A DNA stretch of 64,000 bases from Betaproteobacteria bacterium UBA5216. Its GTDB lineage: Bacteria; Pseudomonadota; Gammaproteobacteria; Burkholderiales; SG8-41. The stretch spans positions 26,123 to 90,122 of the forward strand of contig DHVE01000128.1 of assembly GCA_002412495.1 (NCBI GenBank), written 5' to 3'. Position numbers and translations under genes: made by a program. This document shows positions 8,720 through 17,221 of the stretch, in pieces. The notes beneath the pieces are model-generated. The model was given only the letters and a program-made list of their open reading frames with translations. It made no database searches and had not been told where the DNA came from. How positions within the stretch are numbered: the first letter of the stretch is position 1; each line of letters opens with the position of its first letter.

Positions 8720-9712
8720 ATGCGCAGTTCCACCACCGCCCGCAAACTCACCGCCACCCTGACAACCCTGGTTGCCATCGGCATGGCGCTGCCCTCGGCC
8801 GCCCACGCACAAAGCTGGCCGGCCAAACCCATACGCATGCTGATACCGTACCCGGCGGGCGGCACCTCGGACATACTCGCCCGCATGATCGGCCCCGAAC
8901 TCACCAAGGCGTGGGGACCGCAAATCGTGGTGGACAACCGCGTCGGCGCAAACGGCAACATCGCCATGGAGATCACGGCGCGTTCTCCCGCCGACGGTTA
9001 CAGCACGGTGCTCACTGATCTGGGTAATCTGGTGATCAGCCCCAGCATGTATTCCAAGCTGCCTTTCGATATTCAGCGCGACCTTTCACCCATCGCCATG
9101 GTGTCGTACTCAGCGCACTTGCTGACAGTGCATCCGAGCGTACCGGTGAAAACCGTAAAGGAGTTAATTGCGCTTGCCAAGGCCAGCCCCGGCAAGCTGA
9201 ACTACCCGGCCGGGTTGGGCAGCGCCGTTCATCTGGCCGGGCTATCGCTCGAACAGCGCACCGGCGCAAAGTGGGTGTACGTGCCGACCAAGGGCGGGCA
9301 GGCGTCGATCATGACGCTGGCCACCGGTGAAGGCGATCTTTTGTTCATGGGTATGTTGCAAACGCTGCCGCACGTCAAGGCGGGCCGTTTGAAACTGATC
9401 GCGGTGTCCAGCGAAAAGCGCGATCCCAATCTGCCCAATGTGCCCACGGTCAGCGAGACCGCGGGACTGGAAGGGTTCGTCACCGGCTCGTATCAGGGCA
9501 TCATGGGACCGTCGAAAATCCCCGCCGACATCGTGAATAAATTCAACACCGAAGTGAACCGCATCATCGCACTGCCCGACGTCAAGGAAAAACTCGCGTC
9601 ATACGGTACCGTGGCGCTGCCGATGTCACCCGCCGACATGGGCAAGTGGCTGGCCACCGAACAGGCGCGCTGGGGCAAAGTGGTCAAGGCCAGCGGATTC
9701 AAAATTGAATAA
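8720..9712 (+). CDS. Bug/TctC family tripartite tricarboxylate receptor 1
   Basis: 330 aa with a Sec signal ending near AAHAQS, then WPAKPIRMLIPYPAGGTSDILAR and VVDNRVGANG, the two loops that wrap the ligand carboxylate in Bug proteins. Such receptors capture organic acids in the periplasm for TctAB-type transport or for signalling. A GAGGAG ribosome site sits 6 bases before the ATG. It is most similar in this window to the receptor at 24197-25186 (for example SPSMYSKLPFDI against SPSMYTKLPFDI), so the two are recent paralogues. It is a single-gene unit, and the ligand cannot be predicted. Confidence 0.92.
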   Translation: MRSSTTARKLTATLTTLVAIGMALPSAAHAQSWPAKPIRMLIPYPAGGTSDILARMIGPELTKAWGPQIVVDNRVGANGNIAMEITARSPADGYSTVLTDLGNLVISPSMYSKLPFDIQRDLSPIAMVSYSAHLLTVHPSVPVKTVKELIALAKASPGKLNYPAGLGSAVHLAGLSLEQRTGAKWVYVPTKGGQASIMTLATGEGDLLFMGMLQTLPHVKAGRLKLIAVSSEKRDPNLPNVPTVSETAGLEGFVTGSYQGIMGPSKIPADIVNKFNTEVNRIIALPDVKEKLASYGTVALPMSPADMGKWLATEQARWGKVVKASGFKIE

Positions 9713-9917
9713 ATCTCGATAAAAAACAGTCAAAATCAATCTCGCACATACTTCAGACTGACAAGCGTGTCGCCACGGCTATAGCGCACTTCGGGTAAAG
9801 TTATCAGTAGCCGGCCACGGCGGCAGCCGCTTTTACGTGCAGCCAGTTCATCGCGGATCTGCGCAAGACCATCGTCGAAGGGTGGGCGCCCGGAATCAAG
9901 GCGACCACCTTACACGA

Positions 9918-10019
9918 CATGCTGACCACGGGCGGCACCGAAAAAAGGAATTCGCCGATCACATCCAGCGCGAAATTGTTAAGTGGGCGAAAGTCATCAA
10001 GGATGCCGGGGTACGGCTG
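9918..10019 (+). pseudogene. Relic of a Bug/TctC receptor C-terminus
   Basis: The stretch between the first receptor and the Sel1 gene has no intact gene, but one frame encodes FADHIQREIVKWAKVIKDAG (9951-10010). That matches the terminal helix of Bug receptors (compare FSTHLKNETAKWTKVIREAN in the receptor at 23170). Just upstream, a second frame gives MLTTGGTE, resembling the preceding 'L..G.E' strand, so at least one frame change separates them. The rest of 9713-10076 shows nothing I can identify. It looks like a decayed receptor copy. Confidence 0.5.
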
Positions 10020-10076
10020 GAGCGATTCCCGGGGGAGCGAACGCGACACATTAGCATAGACAGTGGGAGGTCTCTC

Positions 10077-11102
10077 TCAATCGCAGCCTCTCAGAATTCT
10101 CTTCACGCAATCGCGCACCCATTGTTCTGCCGCAGAAAGTTGCCGCTTGCTCATTTGAGCGGCAATAATTTTCCGATTGACGCGCGCATCCGCGTTGCCC
10201 AACGCAGCGCCGAGAGTCAACCAGGCGTGTGCGCGAACATAATCCTGCTCGACGCCTTGACCGAAGGCATACATCCAGCCCAAATTATGTTGTGACGCCG
10301 AGCTGCCCTGCGATGCCGCGAGGCGATACCACTTCAACGCTTCCGCATGGTTTTGCGGCACACCCACCCCGTTGTGCAGTACCACGGCAAGATTATGTTG
10401 CGCCTGAATATCGCCTTGGATAGCGGCCTTACGCCACCACTGGGCGGCTTCTGCGAAATTCTGCACCACACCTCGCCCTGCCTTGTACATCTCTGCGAGA
10501 TGGTTTTGTGCGATCACCAGTCCCTGCGCCGCAGCGAGATGAAACCATCTCGCCGCTTCGGCGGAATTCTGCGGCACTCCTTCGCCGTCAAGGTACATCT
10601 CGCCGATACTGTTTTGCGCGAGTGCATAACCTAGCGCCGCCGACTGACGATACCACCGAAGCGCTTCAGCAAAGTCTTGCGCAACGCCATGCCCGTTATA
10701 ATGCATAGCGCCAAGGTTGTTTTGCGCCATTGCATAACCTTGCGCCGCCGACATGCGAAACCAGCGCACCGCTTCGGCATAATTCCGCGGAACGCCTTCG
10801 CCATTGAGATACAGGGCGCCAAGGTTGTTTTGTGCGCCAGCATGACCCTGCGCCGCCGACTGCCTATACCACTTCAAGGCCTCGGCAAAACTCTGTATGA
10901 CACCACGTCCTTCGTAATATCGCTCACCCAAGGAAAATTGCGCACCCGAGTCTCTCTTTGCCGCCAGTGCGGCGGTTTGTGACACTGTCGCAGGAGAGTT
11001 GTCGTGGTCCATCGCCGTCGTGGACACTCCATAGCCCACGAGCGCGGCTAGCAACACATAGCTCACTACACTTTTTGCGCGACCGCCAACATCAACCCTC
11101 AT
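10077..11102 (-). CDS. Secreted Sel1-repeat (TPR-like) protein
   Basis: 341 aa. An N-terminal hydrophobic segment (VVSYVLLAALVGYGVS) suggests export or membrane anchoring. Seven consecutive 36-residue Sel1 repeats follow from about residue 53 to 300, each of the form AQ.NLG.MY..G.GV..N.AEA..W...AA.QG. These form an alpha-solenoid used for protein-protein contacts. The repeats are close to each other, suggesting recent internal duplication. The C-terminus (KRQLSAAEQWVRDCVKRILRGCD) has two cysteines that could pair. Neighbours give no clear function. Confidence 0.85.
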   Translation of the reverse strand: MRVDVGGRAKSVVSYVLLAALVGYGVSTTAMDHDNSPATVSQTAALAAKRDSGAQFSLGERYYEGRGVIQSFAEALKWYRQSAAQGHAGAQNNLGALYLNGEGVPRNYAEAVRWFRMSAAQGYAMAQNNLGAMHYNGHGVAQDFAEALRWYRQSAALGYALAQNSIGEMYLDGEGVPQNSAEAARWFHLAAAQGLVIAQNHLAEMYKAGRGVVQNFAEAAQWWRKAAIQGDIQAQHNLAVVLHNGVGVPQNHAEALKWYRLAASQGSSASQHNLGWMYAFGQGVEQDYVRAHAWLTLGAALGNADARVNRKIIAAQMSKRQLSAAEQWVRDCVKRILRGCD

Positions 11103-11174
11103 CGTCAGTCTCCGGCCTTAAGCATCGACGACCACTGATGATCAAAAATGCCACAAACGCGGAAATTCGTTAAC

Positions 11175-11216
11175 TAGACGAAGGTCGGGCTCCAACCACA
11201 ACATGGTCGTACGACC
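11175..11216 (+). promoter_or_regulatory. Bipartite site A (TAGACGAAGGTCGG ... GGTCGTACGACC)
   Basis: Upstream of the response regulator, TAGACGAAGGTCGG (11175-11188) is followed 30 bp from its start by GGTCGTACGACC (11205-11216), a perfect 12-bp palindrome. Nearly the same pair, with 29-bp spacing, occurs at 12796-12836. Conserved order and spacing in two otherwise unrelated intergenic stretches suggests a regulator binding site, possibly for the NarL-type protein encoded next to it. Confidence 0.5.
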
Positions 11217-11236
11217 GCAGCGGATAAACTGTGACG

Positions 11237-11265
11237 TTGGAAAATTCGCCATAAAAAATTAAAAT
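11237..11265 (+). promoter_or_regulatory. Candidate sigma-70 promoter of the response regulator
   Basis: TTGGAA (11237-11242) and TAAAAT (11260-11265) are separated by 17 bp. Transcription from it would begin around 11271-11273, directly at the ATG at 11274. No Shine-Dalgarno sequence precedes that ATG, so the message could be leaderless. Called by eye only. Confidence 0.4.
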
Positions 11266-11273
11266 AGCGCTCC

Positions 11274-11909
11274 ATGAAGTTTCTCGTCGTCGATGATCAT
11301 GCGCTGGTGCGCGAAGGGCTGCGCCACACCCTCGAATTGCTGGCGAATGACGTCACTGTCTTTGGGGCCGCCAATGCCAACGATGCTTACGCGTTGGCGG
11401 ATCAATATATCGATGATCTTAGCCTGGTGCTGCTTGATCTGAATTTGCCGGGCATCGATGGCCATGCTGTGATGCGGGAACTGCATCGCCGCCATGCCAA
11501 CTTGCCCGTGGCGATACTGTCGGCATCGGACGACACCGTAGGGGTGGTGAGCGCATTGAAAATGGGCGCCGTGGGTTTTATCCCGAAATCCTCGACGCAC
11601 GAAATCACATTGCAGGCGCTACGCCTGATACTTTCCGGTGGCGTTTACATACCGCCGCAGGCGCTGGGTCTGGCGGGGCTAGACATTTCCGGCGCGGCAA
11701 GCGCTTCCGCCGTCAAGCCGGCGCTGACTGCGAGACAAACCGAAGTCCTATGCCTGATCGCTTTAGGAAAGCCCAACAAGATCATCGCCGATGAACTCAA
11801 AATTACCGAGGCCACGGTAAAAACGCATGTCACCGATATCATGCGCGCGCTGAAAGTCACCAATCGCGCGCAAGCGGGCGTAGCCGCGCGGCGGCTGGGG
11901 TTTGGTTAA
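11274..11909 (+). CDS. NarL/FixJ-type response regulator
   Basis: 211 aa. The N-terminal receiver domain has the acidic pair DD at 7-8, the phospho-acceptor D55 in LVLLDLNLPG, and the conserved Lys in FIPKSS. The C-terminal LuxR-type helix-turn-helix is at about 145-205 (LTARQTEVLCLIALGKPNKIIADELKITEATVKTHV). It should be a DNA-binding transcription factor. The hybrid kinase encoded 0.9 kb away on the opposite strand is the obvious partner. No ribosome site is visible before the ATG. Confidence 0.92.
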   Translation: MKFLVVDDHALVREGLRHTLELLANDVTVFGAANANDAYALADQYIDDLSLVLLDLNLPGIDGHAVMRELHRRHANLPVAILSASDDTVGVVSALKMGAVGFIPKSSTHEITLQALRLILSGGVYIPPQALGLAGLDISGAASASAVKPALTARQTEVLCLIALGKPNKIIADELKITEATVKTHVTDIMRALKVTNRAQAGVAARRLGFG

Positions 11910-12063
11910 CAAACACGCCAAAAAATCCCTTTTCAAAGCCATTTCGCAACGACAAAGCTCGTGCGGGAAGAGACTCCCCACGCCGCAGGTCACGAAGGAG
12001 AACGACGGGGCGTGGAACCGTCAAACAGTAGCCTTACGCGCCCTACCCGAATATCCCGCGCAG

Positions 12064-12471
12064 TCAGCCGGAATGCGCGAAATCAATAAGCTCGCTGGCC
12101 TTGCCGCGCGCAGCGTGCCGTTTCCTGTTGAACACTGTCGCGACGACAATTGCCAGACATGCCAGCGCGTTTCCCAGAAATATCATGGCCAGAACAAAAT
12201 CACCGGCACACACAAGTGCGTAAGCGATGGTTGTGACGTGCGAAAGGAAAAATAGCCCCCAAGTGGCATATGAAATCGCCGATGCGCCATTTCTATCTTG
12301 TGTGGCCTTGATGATCTGCGGGATATAAGCGACGATGCGCACGGTATTGGCCACCGTGAATGCACTAAGAACGGCGGCGGCAAGCCATGGGTAATTCATG
12401 TCCAAATAAGCTTTCGCCGCTGGCCCATAATCAGCAACAAATTTTATGACGTCATCGAGATACACAAACAT
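12064..12471 (-). CDS. PQ-loop / SemiSWEET-like membrane protein
   Basis: 135 aa with three likely membrane helices: AAAVLSAFTVANTVRIVAYI, YATWGLFFLSHVTTIAYALV, and VLAMIFLGNALACLAIVVATV. The motif YIPQIIK followed by SAISYATW is the PQ-loop signature of the MtN3/SWEET/SemiSWEET group, whose half-size bacterial members carry sugars as dimers. It lies convergent to the response regulator and on the same strand as the small membrane protein and kinase. The substrate is unknown. Confidence 0.6.
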   Translation of the reverse strand: MFVYLDDVIKFVADYGPAAKAYLDMNYPWLAAAVLSAFTVANTVRIVAYIPQIIKATQDRNGASAISYATWGLFFLSHVTTIAYALVCAGDFVLAMIFLGNALACLAIVVATVFNRKRHAARGKASELIDFAHSG

Positions 12472-12533
12472 ACCTTACCTGCATGATCAATTAAGAAAGA
12501 TGGCGCCTGTTTTCGGCAACTGGCCACTGCCAT

Positions 12534-12704
12534 TCAAGCCCAATAGTCGTGAGGCGTCGATCCGGGATGGTCAACGCGTGGAATCTGCTCATTGCCATCT
12601 AGTGTCTCCGCATCTGTCTTCTTGGCAGACTGAAAACATAGCCACGCACCAAGTCCCAACCCGGCCAAGAAGAGTCCCTGGCTCAGAAGAATCAACTGGT
12701 CCAT
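12534..12704 (-). CDS. Small single-helix membrane protein, function unknown
   Basis: 56 aa. The ATG at 12704 is chosen because GGGAGG lies 5 bases upstream; the frame is open to 12794 but that part has no ribosome site. One membrane helix (ILLSQGLFLAGLGLGAWLCF) is followed by a charged tail ending HDYWA. It lies between the PQ-loop gene and the hybrid kinase on the same strand, with bipartite site B about 90 bp upstream. It might be an accessory to the kinase, but nothing in the sequence proves that. Confidence 0.55.
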   Translation of the reverse strand: MDQLILLSQGLFLAGLGLGAWLCFQSAKKTDAETLDGNEQIPRVDHPGSTPHDYWA

Positions 12705-12795
12705 GTCAGCCTCCCGTAGTTCGACAAGCAGTCCGATCAAATCGGCCTTGGCTCCGTCAACAAGAATGGTGGAGAAAGTAATGCGCGAAAACAAT

Positions 12796-12836
12796 TAGAC
12801 GAAAGTCGGACACGCACCCGCGCGGGTCGTACGGCC
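12796..12836 (+). promoter_or_regulatory. Bipartite site B (TAGACGAAAGTCGG ... GGTCGTACGGCC)
   Basis: TAGACGAAAGTCGG (12796-12809) is followed by GGTCGTACGGCC (12825-12836), repeating site A at 11175-11216 with one mismatch in each half and 29 instead of 30 bp spacing. It sits between the kinase stop and the small membrane gene. It may control the small gene and PQ-loop gene. Confidence 0.45.
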
Positions 12837-12843
12837 TGCCCCG

Positions 12844-14616
12844 TCAGAGGCTGATCTCGCCGCCGAGTGCGTCCTTACGTGACAGCAGGATTTGCATCAT
12901 CTGGCGCAGCTTTGCAGGCTGCACCGGTTTGTGCAGCAGCTCAAAGCCACTGGCGTGTGCCTCCTGCAAGCGATCGGGCGCGGTATCGCCCGTGATCAGG
13001 ATGGTCGGTAATTTGGTTCCAAGCGCATGATGGATGCCTTGAATCACCTGCACACCATTGCGGTTGGTTCCCAAACGATAGTCGCAGATTAGCAGGCTGG
13101 GCGTGGTATTTGTATCCTTAAGCTTGCGAAGCATTTCAGCTTCGGAGTCGGCAGTGGTTACGATACAACCCCAGCGCTGGAGCAGTTCTGCCATCGCACG
13201 GATGATCGCAGTCTCGTCGTCAATGATCGCCACTCGCACGCCGTCCAGACGATCTGTAATGACACATTCATCCCGCAGTTCGCCAGCGGCACTTGTACCC
13301 AATGGCACTTCGATGGCAAATCTCGAGCCGCGACCCGGGTCGGACTGCAGGCTTATCCGGTGCGCCAGCAAACGCGACAACCTTTCGACGATCGCAAGGC
13401 CGAGCCCCAGCCCCTTGCTGCGGTCGCGCTGCGGATTCCCGAGTTGGAAATATTCCTGAAAAATATCCTGCTGGTGCTGCGTGGGAATGCCGGGACCGGT
13501 ATCCAGCACTTCAATGGACATCGTGTTCGCACGTCGGCGGCAGCCGATGACAACACCGCCCGTCTCGGTGTATTTGAGTGCGTTCGCGGCAAGGTTTTGC
13601 AGTATGCGGTCGAGCAGCAGTGGATCGCTGCGCACCCACGCACTTGATGCCACCACGGTGAACCGCAGGCCGCGCTCTATCGCAAGCGGCGTGAAGAGAG
13701 TTTCGAGTTGCGTCAAAAGCGTCTGCACCTGGAAATCGTACACGTTTTTTACCACTACGCCGGCATCAAGCCGCGATATGTCCAGCAGTTCATTAAACAA
13801 AGCATTCATAGCCTCGAACGAATTCTGGATACGGTCCGTCAAAAGCAACGCACGCGGTGCATTGCGCACCTCCTCGCGCAGGCTACCGGTCAACAGGCCC
13901 AGCGCATGCATGGGTTGCCGCAGGTCGTGGCTGGCCGCTGCAAGAAAGCGCGATTTGGCGATATTGGCGCGTTCAGCCTCTGCCGTGCGCTGCTTCAGAT
14001 TCTCGACCAGATCAATGTTTTCAAAACGCAGGTTGAGCGAGTCGGCCTGCAGCTTGTGCATGTTTCGCGCGAAAACGATGGTCACCACGAGATAAATCGC
14101 GATCATTATCGCGAGCACACTGTGCAGTGCACCGCCCTCTCGAACAAACACCACGCCCGCAGCAATAATGCTGGGCAGGAAAAACGCGTAAAACGCGGGT
14201 ATGAAAGGCGTCAGGGAATACACCGACGCAGATCCCATACCAATCAGCACAAACAACAGCAGCAACTGAAAGTCGATCTGACCCGGGACAAAAAGCGCGA
14301 ACGCACCGACGCCCCATACCGTGCCCGCAGTCCCAGACCCCCACGCACTCCACACACCCCATTGTGCCGCGTCGCTTGGCAGCGGCTGCCTCCGCCGGTA
14401 GACAATCCAGAGCACAAGGCGCCCCACGCATTGTGTAATGGTCGCGGCCAACCATAACGCTTTTACATCCATCGATATTGCTGGCGGCAGAATAAATACC
14501 AGAAGGCAGGCCATCAGCACGTTGCCTGCGAGCACCATCGGCGTGTTGCGATACAGCGCGACAATTTGTTCGGCGCGAACGCGGGTCGCTCGTTGAAGTG
14601 CGTCAGGCTGATCCAT
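12844..14616 (-). CDS. Hybrid sensor histidine kinase with C-terminal receiver
   Basis: 590 aa from the ATG at 14616. The frame is open to 14769, and the extra residues look non-homologous, but neither start has a clear ribosome site. Six or seven N-terminal membrane helices (about 20-190) form the sensor. Then come a short coiled coil, HisKA with AAASHDLRQPMHAL (H230), and HATPase_c with NLAANALKY, DTGPGIP and GLGLGLAIV. A receiver domain with LLICDYRLG follows. Signal likely passes to the NarL-type regulator nearby. The membrane-embedded sensor suggests a hydrophobic or membrane-state signal, but this is inference. Confidence 0.9.
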   Translation of the reverse strand: MDQPDALQRATRVRAEQIVALYRNTPMVLAGNVLMACLLVFILPPAISMDVKALWLAATITQCVGRLVLWIVYRRRQPLPSDAAQWGVWSAWGSGTAGTVWGVGAFALFVPGQIDFQLLLLFVLIGMGSASVYSLTPFIPAFYAFFLPSIIAAGVVFVREGGALHSVLAIMIAIYLVVTIVFARNMHKLQADSLNLRFENIDLVENLKQRTAEAERANIAKSRFLAAASHDLRQPMHALGLLTGSLREEVRNAPRALLLTDRIQNSFEAMNALFNELLDISRLDAGVVVKNVYDFQVQTLLTQLETLFTPLAIERGLRFTVVASSAWVRSDPLLLDRILQNLAANALKYTETGGVVIGCRRRANTMSIEVLDTGPGIPTQHQQDIFQEYFQLGNPQRDRSKGLGLGLAIVERLSRLLAHRISLQSDPGRGSRFAIEVPLGTSAAGELRDECVITDRLDGVRVAIIDDETAIIRAMAELLQRWGCIVTTADSEAEMLRKLKDTNTTPSLLICDYRLGTNRNGVQVIQGIHHALGTKLPTILITGDTAPDRLQEAHASGFELLHKPVQPAKLRQMMQILLSRKDALGGEISL

Positions 14617-14842
14617 TGCGAGCGCGTGCCCGGGTCTTTCGCCGATGCTCGGCTCTCGAGTTGTCGAGTTAGAAGTTACGGGAATCACGAACCTCACCAT
14701 CGGCCACACCGGGCAGAAAGAGATGAAATGCCGGTAATCACAAACACCATACGAATGCCGTGAAGACACCAGCCCTCATTGAATACTTATAAAATTCAAA
14801 TCGATTACAGACATTGCATTGAATGTGCTTGTCACGGCGGCA

Positions 14843-15814
14843 TTATTGTCCACGTATCCCGGCGAGTTTAATCACCTTCGCCCACTGACTTTGTTCGGCC
14901 CGTATCAGCGCGGCAAATTCAGCGGACGTGCTGCCCACGGCCTCCGAACCGTCGGCGGCGAGGCGCGCGGTCAACGCGGGGGTTTTCATGATGCTTGCGA
15001 TCTCGCGCGCGATGCGATCCACCGCGGCTTGGGGCGTATGCAACGGCGCGGCCAGCCCATACCAGTTCACCACCACCACGCCCGGCACGCCGGCCTCGGC
15101 AAAGGTGGGAATTTCCGGCAGCGCGGCCACGCGTTTGGCCGTGGTCACCGCCAGCATGCGCAGGCGCCCGGCCTCAACCAGCGGCACCGATGTAATTGTG
15201 GTGAGACACGACACTTCCACGTTGCCGCCGACCAGATCGGCGATCGCCGGGCTCATTCCCTTGAACGGAATATGCGTCATGCGCGTCCCCGTGGCCAGTT
15301 GAAACAACTCGCCGGCCATGTGTATGGGGCTGCCGATGCCCGATGACGCATAGTTCAGCGTGTTGGCATTGGCGCGCAGATGCGCCACGAATTCCTTCAG
15401 CGACTTCGCCGGAATTTTGGGATGTATCACCAGCACATACCCTTGCGCGCTCACCACCGACACCGGCGTGACATCGCGCGCCATGTTAAATCGCGACGGA
15501 TACAGCAGCGGGTGAATCACCGTAGTCGCGGAGAGCATCATCATCGTGTTGCCGTCGGGCGCGGCGGCGGCCAGCGTTTCGAGCGCGGGCAGGCTGCCGG
15601 CGCCGGGACGGTTATCCACCACGATGTTCTGCCCCAGCCGCTCGCCGAGCCGTTGCGCGACGCCGCGCGAAATGGTGTCGATACTGCCGCCTGCCGCGGT
15701 GCCCACGATGATGCGCATGGGGCGCAGTTGCTGGGCGTGGGCGTACGGCGGTATCGCCGCGAGTGCGGCAACAAACACACAAAAACTGAAAGGCTGTGTC
15801 AATAGGATGTTCAT
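14843..15814 (-). CDS. Bug/TctC receptor 2
   Basis: 323 aa. The ATG at 15814 gives a clean signal peptide (FCVFVAALAAIPPYAHAQ); the frame opens at 15841 but adds nine charged residues that would spoil it. The first ligand loop is unusual, GTAAGGSIDTISR instead of P(Y/F)xPGGxxD, while the second, VVDNRPGAGS, is standard. It is downstream of the hybrid kinase in genome order but a separate minus-strand unit. It may belong with the CoA-transferase/lyase genes at 15977-18372, from which a palindromic repeat separates it. Confidence 0.9.
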   Translation of the reverse strand: MNILLTQPFSFCVFVAALAAIPPYAHAQQLRPMRIIVGTAAGGSIDTISRGVAQRLGERLGQNIVVDNRPGAGSLPALETLAAAAPDGNTMMMLSATTVIHPLLYPSRFNMARDVTPVSVVSAQGYVLVIHPKIPAKSLKEFVAHLRANANTLNYASSGIGSPIHMAGELFQLATGTRMTHIPFKGMSPAIADLVGGNVEVSCLTTITSVPLVEAGRLRMLAVTTAKRVAALPEIPTFAEAGVPGVVVVNWYGLAAPLHTPQAAVDRIAREIASIMKTPALTARLAADGSEAVGSTSAEFAALIRAEQSQWAKVIKLAGIRGQ

Positions 15815-15866
15815 CGTACCGTTTGTGGAGCGGGATTCCATGCGCTGCGCCTAGGCTTATTGTGTT

Positions 15867-15895
15867 CTGGATTCCCGCCTACGCGGGAATGCCAG
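15867..15895. repeat. Small palindromic repeat (ATTCCCGC-loop-GCGGGAAT)
   Basis: CTGGATTCCCGC, a 4-base loop, then GCGGGAATGCCAG. Relatives occur at 28679-28704, 45357-45389 and twice in 46581-46658. These resemble the widespread short intergenic palindromes of proteobacteria. Confidence 0.7.
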
Positions 15896-15976
15896 TTTTA
15901 GTGTTGATTCTCCGGCGCAAAGGCAAACATGAACTAGGGCACGGCACGTCCATCCCGGCCGGCAAACCGCGCCCAC

Positions 15977-17221
15977 TTACTCCGTCCGCACCTCGGTATT
16001 CAGCATCTGCTCTGATCGCAGCACCACTTGTTCGGACTTGAGTTTCCGGACGTCGGCGGCCGAGTACCCCAGCGCCGCCAAAATCGCATCAGTATGTTCC
16101 CCGAGATTGCCCGGCTGTTCACGCACGGCGAAATCGGCGGTCTGGCCCATGCTGATTGGCAGCTTCGGCAACTTGAATTGCTTGTCACCGACTTTCAGAT
16201 TCATCCAGCGGTTGCCTTCATTCATCTGCTTCTCGTTGATGAGATCCAGCGGCGTGTTCACCGGCGAAAACGGCACCAGCGCCTTGTAGAGCCGTTCCGC
16301 CACTTCATCGTAGGGCAGCGTCTCCACCACGGCCTTGACGCGCTCCGCAATGCGCGGCTTTTGCGCACTGCGTTTTCGATTGCTGTTGAATTCGGGCAGC
16401 TTTTTCCAGTCGTCGAAACCCAGCGCATCACATAGCCCCGCCCAATGGCGATTGCCGGTCACCGCGATAAAAATCTGCTTTTCGTCGCGCGTCGGGAACA
16501 GCCGGTACACGCCCCAGCCCATGGTGTCGCCCATGCCACTGGTACGCGTGCCGCGCGGCGGCGGATTGACACCGCTCATCTGCGCACCGGTGATGTACTG
16601 ACTGACCCAGAACACGATGGTTTCATACAGGCCCGCTTCGATGTTGTCGCCTACACCCGTGTGTTCACGGCGATACAACGCCGACAAAATGCCGATGACC
16701 CCGTAGGTCGCCGCGCCTATGTCGGTAATCGACGCGCCCGCGCGCATCGGTTGATCCTTCATCCCCGTCAGGTACGCCAGGCCACCGGCCATCTGCGCCA
16801 GTTCGTCGAGAAACGGCCGGTCGCCGTACGGCCCGGGCAGAAAACCTTTGACGGAGCAGTAAATGATGCGCGGATTGATTTTACGGCCCCACTCATAATC
16901 CAGCCCCAGCCGTTTCAAGGCGCCCGGCGCGAAGTTGTCGAACACCACGTCCGATTTTGCCACCAGTTGCTCGAAAATTTTCTTGCCGCCGGGTTTGCGT
17001 AAGTCCAGTGCGAGATATTTTTTGTTGCGGTTAAACGAGAAAAACGTCGAGCCGTTATTCGAATGGCTGCGCGCGGTATCGCCGGTATCGGGATGTTCGA
17101 TCTTGATCACATCGGCGCCAAGATCGCCGAGCATCAGTCCGCCGCTGGGGCCAGCGACGATGTGACTCAGCTCGAGTACTTTTACGCCGTCGAGCGGCAG
17201 CTTTTGCTTGTCCAGGCTCAT
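15977..17221 (-). CDS. Family III CoA-transferase (CaiB/Frc type)
   Basis: 414 aa from the ATG at 17221, which overlaps the upstream lyase stop (ATGA). Frc-type landmarks are present: VKVLELSHIVAGPSGGLMLGDLGADVIKIE, then FFSFNRNKKYLALDL. The catalytic Asp is probably the D of GDRPFLDELAQMAGG. Such enzymes move CoA between acids, for example succinyl-CoA to a dicarboxylate. Coupling to the lyase at 17218-18372 suggests the pair activates a hydroxy-dicarboxylate to its CoA ester and cleaves it. The substrate is not determined. Confidence 0.9.
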   Translation of the reverse strand: MSLDKQKLPLDGVKVLELSHIVAGPSGGLMLGDLGADVIKIEHPDTGDTARSHSNNGSTFFSFNRNKKYLALDLRKPGGKKIFEQLVAKSDVVFDNFAPGALKRLGLDYEWGRKINPRIIYCSVKGFLPGPYGDRPFLDELAQMAGGLAYLTGMKDQPMRAGASITDIGAATYGVIGILSALYRREHTGVGDNIEAGLYETIVFWVSQYITGAQMSGVNPPPRGTRTSGMGDTMGWGVYRLFPTRDEKQIFIAVTGNRHWAGLCDALGFDDWKKLPEFNSNRKRSAQKPRIAERVKAVVETLPYDEVAERLYKALVPFSPVNTPLDLINEKQMNEGNRWMNLKVGDKQFKLPKLPISMGQTADFAVREQPGNLGEHTDAILAALGYSAADVRKLKSEQVVLRSEQMLNTEVRTE

